Virus record (IMG/VR): IMGVR_UViG_3300030109_005111
Location: 26,660-49,310 of that record
DNA: 22,651 bases
Source of the DNA: a virus
Reading direction: 5' to 3' (one strand)
Shown: positions 14,987 to 22,651 of the stretch, piece after piece
Numbering within the stretch: the stretch's first letter is position 1
Layout of the letters: each line of letters begins with the position of its first letter
The notes under the pieces: model-generated
What the model was told of the DNA's origin: nothing
The model's database searches: none
What the model saw: the letters and a program-made list of their open reading frames with translations, nothing else
Program-made: the position numbers and the translations under genes

Positions 14987-17900
14987 ATGTTTGAATACGA
15001 AGGATTTGAATATTCATTAGAAGAAATACAAGAAGCAGCTAATAAAGCTGGTTTATCTGTAGAAGATTATATTTCAAAAAATAACATTGTTTCTAAACAA
15101 GAACAAGTTACTACTGATGATGAAAATTTTCAACAAGACGGTGTAGCGGGTGCGGATGCGCCGTCGGTAAGTGTAGCACCAGAAGATACGGAATTACCGC
15201 AGGTAGATACTTCTTTGGATTCTCTATTAAGTGATATAGACGAAAAAATAAAAGCAAAGCCTGTTTCTGAACAAAAAATTGCTGATTTTAAAAGCATAGA
15301 ATTAGAAGCTCCAAAAGTTATTCCAGGGCAAGAAGTACAAATACAAAGACCTCAACTAGAAGTTTCTGAAGCTGTTAAACAAAAAGTAAAACAAGAAAAC
15401 ATTGATAGACAAAAACCTTTAATACAAGATTTTAGATCAAGTGTTAAATCTGTTTTAGCTAACAATGGTATATATAAATTAGATATTGAAGGCGGTACGG
15501 TTGAAGAGCTTATTGCTAATGGTGTTGAAGATAAAGTACTTAAAGCAGCAAGGGAAAACTATAAAACTGGTAGAATATTTGAAGGTAAAGAACTACCTCC
15601 TAATCAGTTTTTAGATATTATTTTAGAAAGTGAAATAGCTAACATAGCTAAAGAAGAAAGAAATTTTTTTAATACAGAAAAAAATAAACAAGTAGACACA
15701 GCTAGGAAAGAAGGTATATACCAACCAACAATAAATCAAGGCTTTGAAGACTTTGTGCAAGATTTAAATAAAGATCAAAAAGCATATGCTTTATTAATAC
15801 AAGAAGCTAGAAGATATCAAAAACAATTAAAATACGGAGACGCAAAAGAAGCTCAAGATAATTTAATAAGGTTAAAACCTTTAATAAATGATGCTTTTGA
15901 AAAAATGCAGCTTTCACCAAAGACTGGTAAAAATATAAAACAATATTCGTATTTATTTGATCCAACAACAGGTGCTAAGTTAGATTTAACAGGGGCTGTT
16001 GAAGCTTCTGATGTTAACGACTATAAAGAAGAAGTTGAAAAACTAGAGCAAGAGTATAATTCACTTAGTTTAGAGCTTTTAGAAAGAGAGTTTTTCAAAC
16101 ATAATTTAGATACAAAAAGTAACCAAGAAGATTTATTAAAAACTATAGATTTAAAGCCTACTGACGGTGCTTTTGCTATTGCTTTAGGTCAAGCGGGTTA
16201 TAAACCACAAGACGGTGTATTTAAAGATGTTAGATATCAAGATATTATAAACTATCAGGATAAAAAAGAGCTTCTACAACAGTCTATATATAATCCAGAA
16301 GGTAATATTGTTCCTGTATTAGCTGATGAATTAAAGTCTATTTCTAAAGAAAGATTACAATTAGGCTTGCAAAAAGAAGCTTTAACAAGTTCTTACATAC
16401 TTAACGTTGACCCTGCTTCAATAAAAATAAAAGCTGATGACTATGTAGAAAGATTTGGAGAAGCTGTCTTAGAAGCAACTTTTGGTGAAGACGTAATATC
16501 TAAAATAGGTACAACAAAGCGTAAAGAACTTGATCAATTACAAACTCTTTTTAGCAATGCTAATATAGAGCTTACTAAAGAACAAGAAGAAAACTTTGAA
16601 AGAGGTTTTGGTATGAAAGTTACTGAAGGTGTAGGTTATTTTGTACCTATGCTTGCTAAATTCGCTGTTGCTAATAAAGTAGCTGGTGCTACTGGTGTTA
16701 CTAGAGTTATAAGAGAGCTTTCAAAAGGCGGTAGACGAGATAAAATAAAGGCTTTTGCTTTAGCCGCTATGCTTGAAGAAGCTAAGTTTAAAGCTGTTAC
16801 ATTAGGTGAATCTAAAACAGGTGCTGGTGCTGGTTTTTTTATTGGTGGTAGAGCTGTTTCAAAAATTATACCTAAGTTTACGGGTAAATTAGCTGCTGTT
16901 AACAATGTTTTAGAAAAATACGTTGGTGGTGCTGTAGGTGGTGTAGCTGGTACTGAAGGAGCTAAAATAGCTGAAGCTGCATATGAGCATTTGAAAGGCG
17001 ATAAAGACTTTATGAGATCAATGGAAGATTTTTACGGTGATATGGATGCTTTTACAGAAGAGTCCGCTGTCACTGCTGTTACTTTTGGTTTATTAGGTTT
17101 GCAAAGAGCAAAAGCTAAAGATTTTCAAAGTATAAGACGAAGAAGGCAAAATCTTGAAAAAATTAAGTCTAATATTATAGCTGGAGAATATAAAGGTGCC
17201 GAGCTTAAGAAAAAAATAGAATTAGTTGAAGATTTACAAAGAGATTTATCTTATGCTGACAAATCTTTTAATGATTTAAATATTGGAGAGCAACAACAAC
17301 AAGTTAATACTTTTAGAAAAATAATTCAAAATCCAGAATCAAAACCTGGCGATATAAAAGAAGCTCAAAGATTTATAAACAGATATGAAGCTAATGTAGC
17401 TGCTGCACAAAGAACTATAAACAAGTCTTTTGATAATTTAATGAAAGCTGGGGTTATGAAAAACCTAAAGCTAAATATACAACAAGGCGGTTTATCTGAA
17501 GGTAATAAAGCTGAGTTCGATCCTGTAAATAGAACTATTAGAGTAGATATAAATCAATATAAGCCTGGTGTTTTAGCGCAAGAGGTTGGTCATGTATTTA
17601 TGAAAGCTGCTTTTAATAGTAACACAAAAGCTGCTAGTATTTTTAAAGAAAGAATACAAGAAGATGTTAATAACGCTTTAAAAGATCAGTCTTTTAACAT
17701 AGGTGATAAAACAGGTTTAAGTTTTGAGCAAGCTATAAAAGAAGCTTATAAAGAAAAACCTGCTACAACACCTGAAGAATACGTTATGAACGTTGTTGAG
17801 TTTTTATCTCAACCTAAATATAGAGAATTATTACTAGAAAAAGGTCTTATTAATAACTTAAAAAGATCTACTTTGAATATAGCTAATAGAGTAGGATTAG

Positions 17901-20900
17901 ATTATACTAATAAAAATAATTTTAGAACTGGAGCAGAGCTTTTAGAATTTTTATACAGTGTAAATAAAGTAGCAGAAGGTGGATCAAGTGCTGCTATTAA
18001 AAATAAATTTAAAGCTTTTGAAGAAATAATTATAGATGGTACAAAACTAAAAGATCTTGCTAATTCTGCAAAAGATATAAGTAGTACAGAAGCTGCTGTT
18101 AAAGCTAGTCCAGCATTAGAAGCTTTAAAGAAAACATCTAACGAAATACAAAATATATTTGAGAACAAAAAACCTGAAGTACTTGATAGAATAAATGAGT
18201 TAGATGCTAAAGGTAGAAGTAGAACTCCAGAAGAAACAGCAGAGAGAAGATCTCTGAAAACAAGAGATTACGGTAAAGTAGCTCCTTATTATGAAAAGTA
18301 TATAGATGTTTTATCTAATAAATATTATAAATCAGTAGAAGAGCAAGCTTATACTAGAGAAGATTTTAAAGCTGATTTAAGTTTAGAAGTATTAGAGTTA
18401 ATGAACACATATAAGTTATCTTCTGGTGTAGATTTTAATTATTATATTTATAATAATTTACCTAAAAGAATACCAGGTATATTAGAAGGTAAGGTAGCAA
18501 AAGAATTTACTACTCAAATAACCGATGCAGAAGCTAAAATTATTGATACTGAAATAAGAGACGTTAACGTTGCTGTTGAAGGTATTAAGTCTGCGGAAAT
18601 TAAACAAAAAGAAACTATAGATCCAACAAAAACTTTTGATCAGCAGTCTATAGAAAAAGCTTCAGAAGCTGTTAAAGTAGAAGATATACCTTTAAGTGAT
18701 TTAAGCTATAGTACTTTATCTAAAAAATTTAACGGTGACGTTGCTCAAGCTATATTTGATGTGCCTGCTAAAAAAATAGTTAATCCTGCTGCTAATTTAA
18801 CTTATGCTAAAAGGTTTGTTAATGGTATTCCAGAAGCATCTGAAGCAGGTAAGATACAAGAGTTTGTTAGAAAAAACATAAACAATATAATAAAGCTTTT
18901 ACCTGAAACAAATGTAGCATCTGAACAAGCTATTATTAATCAAAAAGGTGAAATGATAGATGTTAGTAGAGATAAATATGGAGTTTCTATAGGTACTAAA
19001 AACGCTATATTAAAGTTATTTTATACTAAAAGTGGTAAAAGATCAAAAGGTTTAAAATCACAAGTTGCTATTTGGGAAAAAAATGGTGATCTTTATAATC
19101 TTACACCTGCAAAAACTCAACAAATATTAAATCAATTTGGCATTACACCTAAAGGTGAATTAAATATTTATAACAGAGAAATAGGTCAAAGATTAAAAGG
19201 TGTTGCTTCTACTTATGCTTCTTTAGTCACAAATAAAATAGCTAGAAACAAAATTGAGTTAAGCGAAAACCCAGCTAATCCTGAAATAAAACAAATACTA
19301 GCAGATATTAAAGCAGGTGCACCAGACATTATGGCTTCGGCAAAAATTGAAGAAGGATTTAAAAAAGCAGGTGCAACAGAAAAGCAAAAAGAATTAATAC
19401 TTAGTGCTAAAAATATTAATGAATTAGAAACTAAAAATCCAGAACTTTTTGAAATATATGAAACAGTAAGAGATTACGGTATAAAAGAAGCTTCTGATTT
19501 AGCTGAATTAAAAAATATTAAAATATTTAACGAAGCTTCAGCTTTAACACAGGGTAAAATAGTAAATAAAGATAAATTCGTTACAGGAGCAGACTCAAGT
19601 AGAGTAGATCATCATTTAATAATTAAAAATATAGGTGGTAAAAAAGGTAACGACTTAAAACTAGGTATTGAAGCTAAATCTATAGCTAACGGCGCAGCTA
19701 GATATGGTCAAATAACTATAAAACCTGTTTTTGACGCAACAACTGGTAAAGCTATAGACATAGATATAAATAAAAATAGCATACAAGTTAAAGGTGAGGC
19801 TAAACAAAGATTATTAAATGCTATAAATAAATACTCTGATTTAGTAAAACAAGCTTCAGGTGGTAAAGAGCTTTACAATAAACATAGAGCTGTAATTTCA
19901 AAAGAAACATTTGAAAAAATAAATAAATTTAAAAAACAACTTGAAACAATTGAAGCAGATATATCTGATATTGTAAACCATTATACTTCTAAAACAAAAG
20001 ATGGTCATAAAGGAGATTATGCTTTTATGACTAAAAAAGATGGAAGCATTGATGTTTATTCATTTGGAGTTGATAAATTTAATATTGGAGCAGAACCTTT
20101 AAATGGTACTCCTAGACTTGAAACTAGAATAAAATTAAGAAACGATGCTGGTAAGTTTACTATAAATTTAATTGGTGAATATAGATTACTTGAAAATACC
20201 ATAAATAATAAAACAAATTTAAATATAAAAAATTCAAAAGAATTTGTAGATAAATTTTATAAACCAATAAGTAATACAAATCAAGTTTTTGCTTCAAAAA
20301 GTATAAACGCTGAGTTTAATAGAATAATAGAAAGATCTACAGGTATTGGAGCTAGACAAAAAATATCTGAAGTAAGAGCTGCAGTTCAAGGAGCTAAAAA
20401 AGGTAAGTTTGATATATTTATATCACCATCAGCAGAAGATTTTGTAGGTTTATTATATAAAACTTTAGGAAAAAGTAAGCAAGGTGATGCTGATTTAGCT
20501 TTTTATAAAAAGAATTTATTAGATCCTTTTGCTAAAGCAAATAATCTTATAACATCAGAGCGTTTAGCTTTAATGAGAGACTATAGAGCACTTAAAAAAG
20601 AAATAGGTGTTGTGCCTAAAAATTTAAGAAAAACAGATCCAAATACAGGTTTTACAAAAGAACAAGCTGTAAGAACTTATATATGGAACAAGCAAGGCAT
20701 GAAAGTTCCTGGTATTAACAAAGGTGATTTAAACAATTTATTAAGAGTTGTAAATAAAAATAAAGAGCTTAAAGACTTTGGTGATAAGCTTATAGAAATA
20801 AACAGAGGTGATGGATATGCTAAACCAGAAGCAAATTGGCTTGTTGGAAGTATTACTACAGATCTTTTGCAAGGTATAAATACAACTAAAAGAGCTAAAC

Positions 20901-22306
20901 ACTTAGAACAGTGGCAAAAAAATGTTGATATTATATTTTCAAAAGATAATTTAAACAAGCTAGAAGCTGCTTACGGTGTTTCATATAGAAAAGCCATGGA
21001 AAACATGCTTTTGCGTATGAAAACTGGTAGAAACAGAACATATGGCATGGATAGTTTGACTGGTAAGCTTACAGACTGGATAAATGGATCTGTAGGTGCT
21101 ATAATGTTTTTTAATACTAGATCTGCTGTACTTCAAACAATATCTGCAGCTAACTTTATAAATTTTAAAGACAATAATATATTTGCAGCAGGTAAAGCAT
21201 TTGCTAATCAAAAGCAATATTGGTCAGACTTTAGTAAGTTGTTTAATTCTGAATTTTTAGTTGCAAGAAGAGATGGTTTACGTATGAACGTAAATGAAGC
21301 TGATATTGCTGAAATGGCTAAAAAAGGTGGTGTTAGAGGTGTTATAAATGAATTATTAAGATTTGGTTTTACACCTACACAGTTAGCTGATAGCTTTGCT
21401 ATTGCTTCCGGTGGATCTACTTTTTATCGTAATAGAATTAAAACTTACGAAAAACAAGGTTTATCAAAAGTAGAAGCTGAAAGAAAAGCTTTTGAAGATT
21501 TTAGAGAAAACGCAGAAGTATCTCAGCAGTCTAGTAGACCTGATATGATTAGTCAACAACAAGCTGGATCATTAGGTCGTTTAGTGCTTGCTTTTGCAAA
21601 TACGCCTAGCCAATATGCTAGAATAATAAAAAAGTCTGCTCTAGACCTTAAAAATGGCCGAGGAGATGCAAAGACTAATATATCTAAGATAGTTTATTAT
21701 ACTTTTGCACAAAACTTATTATTTAATGCTTTACAACAAGGATTATTTGCTTTAGCGTTTGGAGATGATGAAGATGATGAAAAGAAAAAACAAAAAAATA
21801 TAGACGTAGCAAATGGTATGGCTAACTCTTTATTAAGAGGCATGGGTATGTATGGAGCCGCAACTGCTGCTGCAAAAGACGCTGCGCTTAGAATATATAA
21901 AGAGTCTCAAAAAAATCAACCTAAATACGAAAAAGCAGCTATAGACTTTTTAAACATAAGTCCACCTATATCATCTAAATATAGAAAAATAGCTTCAGCT
22001 GGTAGAACTATACAGTTTGCTAAGGAAAGTGATTTTGAAAACTTTAGCATAAATAATCCAGCTTTAGAGTCAGGATCAAAAATTGTATCAGCTACAACAA
22101 ATATACCGCTTGATAGATTATTAATTAAAAGCCAAAATATAAATGATGCTTTAAACCAGGATTTAGAAGACTGGGAGAGAATAGCTTTAATGTTAGGTTG
22201 GTCAGGCTGGCAACTTGGTATTGAAGAAAAAAAAGAAAAAAAGAAAAGATATAATGATGTTTATAATAGAAAAACTTATAAACTTAAAACTTATAAATTA
22301 AAATAA
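14987..22306 (+). CDS. Giant multidomain internal virion (ejection) protein
   Basis: A 2439-residue protein, the largest gene here. In order: a helical N-terminus (FEYSLEEIQEAANKAGLSV) and an acidic Pro/Ala linker near residues 50-75; long helical regions; a Gly/Ala-rich hydrophobic region (about residues 540-680); a zincin-like segment with Q865-E-V-G-H869 in place of HExxH and a candidate third ligand in EEYVMNVVEF (930-939); a helical region near 1090-1180; a block with DVSRDKYGVSIGTKNAILKL (from about 1325); a nuclease-like D1556-x5-E1562-x-K1564 signature; and, from about 1810, a block I recall as strongly conserved in marine phages (GSVGAIMFFNTRSAVLQ at 2034, NTPSQYARIIKK at 2205). A hydrophobic helix at 2235-2257 precedes an acidic GDDEDDEKKK patch. 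Position and size suggest a T7 gp16-like role in crossing the host envelope. No lytic transglycosylase or RNA polymerase DFDGD motif was found. Confidence 0.7.
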   Translation: MFEYEGFEYSLEEIQEAANKAGLSVEDYISKNNIVSKQEQVTTDDENFQQDGVAGADAPSVSVAPEDTELPQVDTSLDSLLSDIDEKIKAKPVSEQKIADFKSIELEAPKVIPGQEVQIQRPQLEVSEAVKQKVKQENIDRQKPLIQDFRSSVKSVLANNGIYKLDIEGGTVEELIANGVEDKVLKAARENYKTGRIFEGKELPPNQFLDIILESEIANIAKEERNFFNTEKNKQVDTARKEGIYQPTINQGFEDFVQDLNKDQKAYALLIQEARRYQKQLKYGDAKEAQDNLIRLKPLINDAFEKMQLSPKTGKNIKQYSYLFDPTTGAKLDLTGAVEASDVNDYKEEVEKLEQEYNSLSLELLEREFFKHNLDTKSNQEDLLKTIDLKPTDGAFAIALGQAGYKPQDGVFKDVRYQDIINYQDKKELLQQSIYNPEGNIVPVLADELKSISKERLQLGLQKEALTSSYILNVDPASIKIKADDYVERFGEAVLEATFGEDVISKIGTTKRKELDQLQTLFSNANIELTKEQEENFERGFGMKVTEGVGYFVPMLAKFAVANKVAGATGVTRVIRELSKGGRRDKIKAFALAAMLEEAKFKAVTLGESKTGAGAGFFIGGRAVSKIIPKFTGKLAAVNNVLEKYVGGAVGGVAGTEGAKIAEAAYEHLKGDKDFMRSMEDFYGDMDAFTEESAVTAVTFGLLGLQRAKAKDFQSIRRRRQNLEKIKSNIIAGEYKGAELKKKIELVEDLQRDLSYADKSFNDLNIGEQQQQVNTFRKIIQNPESKPGDIKEAQRFINRYEANVAAAQRTINKSFDNLMKAGVMKNLKLNIQQGGLSEGNKAEFDPVNRTIRVDINQYKPGVLAQEVGHVFMKAAFNSNTKAASIFKERIQEDVNNALKDQSFNIGDKTGLSFEQAIKEAYKEKPATTPEEYVMNVVEFLSQPKYRELLLEKGLINNLKRSTLNIANRVGLDYTNKNNFRTGAELLEFLYSVNKVAEGGSSAAIKNKFKAFEEIIIDGTKLKDLANSAKDISSTEAAVKASPALEALKKTSNEIQNIFENKKPEVLDRINELDAKGRSRTPEETAERRSLKTRDYGKVAPYYEKYIDVLSNKYYKSVEEQAYTREDFKADLSLEVLELMNTYKLSSGVDFNYYIYNNLPKRIPGILEGKVAKEFTTQITDAEAKIIDTEIRDVNVAVEGIKSAEIKQKETIDPTKTFDQQSIEKASEAVKVEDIPLSDLSYSTLSKKFNGDVAQAIFDVPAKKIVNPAANLTYAKRFVNGIPEASEAGKIQEFVRKNINNIIKLLPETNVASEQAIINQKGEMIDVSRDKYGVSIGTKNAILKLFYTKSGKRSKGLKSQVAIWEKNGDLYNLTPAKTQQILNQFGITPKGELNIYNREIGQRLKGVASTYASLVTNKIARNKIELSENPANPEIKQILADIKAGAPDIMASAKIEEGFKKAGATEKQKELILSAKNINELETKNPELFEIYETVRDYGIKEASDLAELKNIKIFNEASALTQGKIVNKDKFVTGADSSRVDHHLIIKNIGGKKGNDLKLGIEAKSIANGAARYGQITIKPVFDATTGKAIDIDINKNSIQVKGEAKQRLLNAINKYSDLVKQASGGKELYNKHRAVISKETFEKINKFKKQLETIEADISDIVNHYTSKTKDGHKGDYAFMTKKDGSIDVYSFGVDKFNIGAEPLNGTPRLETRIKLRNDAGKFTINLIGEYRLLENTINNKTNLNIKNSKEFVDKFYKPISNTNQVFASKSINAEFNRIIERSTGIGARQKISEVRAAVQGAKKGKFDIFISPSAEDFVGLLYKTLGKSKQGDADLAFYKKNLLDPFAKANNLITSERLALMRDYRALKKEIGVVPKNLRKTDPNTGFTKEQAVRTYIWNKQGMKVPGINKGDLNNLLRVVNKNKELKDFGDKLIEINRGDGYAKPEANWLVGSITTDLLQGINTTKRAKHLEQWQKNVDIIFSKDNLNKLEAAYGVSYRKAMENMLLRMKTGRNRTYGMDSLTGKLTDWINGSVGAIMFFNTRSAVLQTISAANFINFKDNNIFAAGKAFANQKQYWSDFSKLFNSEFLVARRDGLRMNVNEADIAEMAKKGGVRGVINELLRFGFTPTQLADSFAIASGGSTFYRNRIKTYEKQGLSKVEAERKAFEDFRENAEVSQQSSRPDMISQQQAGSLGRLVLAFANTPSQYARIIKKSALDLKNGRGDAKTNISKIVYYTFAQNLLFNALQQGLFALAFGDDEDDEKKKQKNIDVANGMANSLLRGMGMYGAATAAAKDAALRIYKESQKNQPKYEKAAIDFLNISPPISSKYRKIASAGRTIQFAKESDFENFSINNPALESGSKIVSATTNIPLDRLLIKSQNINDALNQDLEDWERIALMLGWSGWQLGIEEKKEKKKRYNDVYNRKTYKLKTYKLK
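22271..22300 (+). repeat. 15-bp tandem duplication at the 3' end of the giant gene
   Basis: Two adjacent 15-base units, 22271-22285 and 22286-22300, each begin AAAACTTATAAA and encode KTYKL twice. They differ only in the final Leu codon (CTT in the first, TTA in the second), so the protein repeat is exact. The duplication adds a second basic tail unit just before the stop. Confidence 0.8.
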
Positions 22307-22308
22307 TT

Positions 22309-22440
22309 ATGCCAAAAGATGCATGTTACCACAAAGTAAAAAAAAGATATAAAGTGTTCCCATCAGCTTACGCTAGTGGTGCTATAGCTAAGTGCCGTAA
22401 GGTTGGTGCTAAAAATTGGGGCAATAAAAGTAAAAAGTAA
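22309..22440 (+). CDS. Small basic protein of 43 residues, unknown function
   Basis: A 43-residue ORF whose ATG lies two bases after the stop of the giant gene. The protein begins MPKDACYHKVKKRYKV, continues with PSAYASGAIAKCRKVGAKNW, and ends in a Lys-rich tail. It is very basic and has two cysteines, at residues 6 and 29. I recall nearly identical small proteins in uncultured marine phage contigs, usually next to the DUF5872-like gene, as here. Its TAA shares its last base with the next start (TAATG), suggesting translational re-initiation. The charge and cysteines allow nucleic-acid or metal binding, possibly packaging with the genome, but this is inference. Confidence 0.75.
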   Translation: MPKDACYHKVKKRYKVFPSAYASGAIAKCRKVGAKNWGNKSKK

Positions 22441-22651
22441 TGGCTGTTAGAAAGACTAAAAAAGGTTTAGCTCTTAAGCGTTGGTTTAAAGAAAAATGGA
22501 AAGACGAAAAAGGTAACCCGTGTGGATCTGCTAAAAACAAACGCACGAAAGTATGTAGACCTTCTCGTAGAGTAAGCAGTAAGTCACCTAAAACTTGGAG
22601 CCAAATGACTAAAGCTGAGCGCAGTAAAGTTATACGCGCTAAGAAAAAAGT
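22440..22651 (+). CDS. DUF5872-like small basic protein (3' partial)
   Basis: The frame starts at the ATG overlapping the previous stop by one base and is still open at the window end after 70 codons. The protein is strongly basic: MAVRKTKKGLALKRWFKEKW, then a PCG motif, a CRPSRRVSSKSPKTW block, and a Lys/Arg-rich tail. The spacing of W-K-(D/E), PCG and CRPS(K/R)RVSSK resembles the DUF5872 family found in marine phages and some large eukaryotic viruses. Residues C28 and C39 could bind metal. The function is unknown; the charge suggests DNA or RNA binding. The C-terminus lies outside the window. Confidence 0.75.
   Translation, partial: MAVRKTKKGLALKRWFKEKWKDEKGNPCGSAKNKRTKVCRPSRRVSSKSPKTWSQMTKAERSKVIRAKKK

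Noticed and set aside
18254-18527. Sigma-70-like region in the giant protein (residues about 1090-1180)
   Set aside because: The DFNYYIYNNLPKRI pattern is only vaguely reminiscent of sigma region 2; no DNA-binding helix-turn-helix could be identified, so it is not called.
14987-22306. Virion RNA polymerase in the giant protein, as in some crAss-like phages
   Set aside because: No DFDGD-type catalytic motif was found. The only Asp-rich similar string (AIDIDIN near residue 1588) lacks the required pattern.
1-22651. Stop-codon reassignment, as known in some crAss-like phages
   Set aside because: Genes end in TAA or TAG at sensible places and the long genes have no in-frame TAG or TGA, so the standard bacterial code fits.
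1-22651. tRNA genes, CRISPR arrays, insertion sequences, integrase or attachment sites
   Set aside because: Coding genes fill nearly the whole window; no gap exceeds 100 bases and none holds a cloverleaf, regular repeats or terminal inverted repeats.

Overview
This window is a stretch of a double-stranded DNA phage genome, carrying the virion structural module of a short-tailed (podovirus-like) phage. All genes lie on the + strand, closely packed or overlapping. No bacterial housekeeping gene, tRNA, rRNA, insertion sequence or CRISPR array is visible. The DNA is AT-rich. Essentially every start codon lacks a purine-rich Shine-Dalgarno sequence and sits behind an A/T-rich leader. That start context is typical of Bacteroidetes and their phages, so a marine Flavobacteria-like host is the best guess. 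The protein families look like those I know from uncultured marine phage contigs. The host and habitat are inferences.

Layout. 1-324: tail end of a gene just upstream of the capsid gene, probably a scaffold or capsid-assembly protein. 346-2271: major capsid protein and a small companion protein, followed by a clear rho-independent terminator (about 2295-2327). 2353-5074: an unrecognised conserved phage protein, a strong 15-bp intergenic hairpin (3155-3190), and two connector/ring-type proteins that probably join portal to tail. 5078-12044: two large tail proteins of the tail-stabilisation/nozzle kind (1708 and 605 residues). 12050-12514: a small cupin-like protein. 12502-22306: a cassette resembling, in order and character, the T7 gp14-gp15-gp16 ejection proteins: a small membrane/coiled-coil protein (259 aa), a middle protein (553 aa) and a giant 2439-residue protein. 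22309-22651: two small, very basic proteins, the second resembling DUF5872 and cut by the window edge.

How they work together. The capsid protein and its companion build the head. The connector and nozzle proteins close the portal vertex and form the short tail. The 259/553/2439-residue proteins are probably packaged in the head and ejected into the host envelope to make a DNA conduit. The giant protein is the most interesting object. It carries a zincin-like segment whose first histidine is glutamine, a PD-(D/E)XK-like D-x5-E-x-K signature, and a long C-terminal block with hydrophobic helices. No lysis, replication, terminase or portal gene is in the window; terminase and portal are expected upstream.
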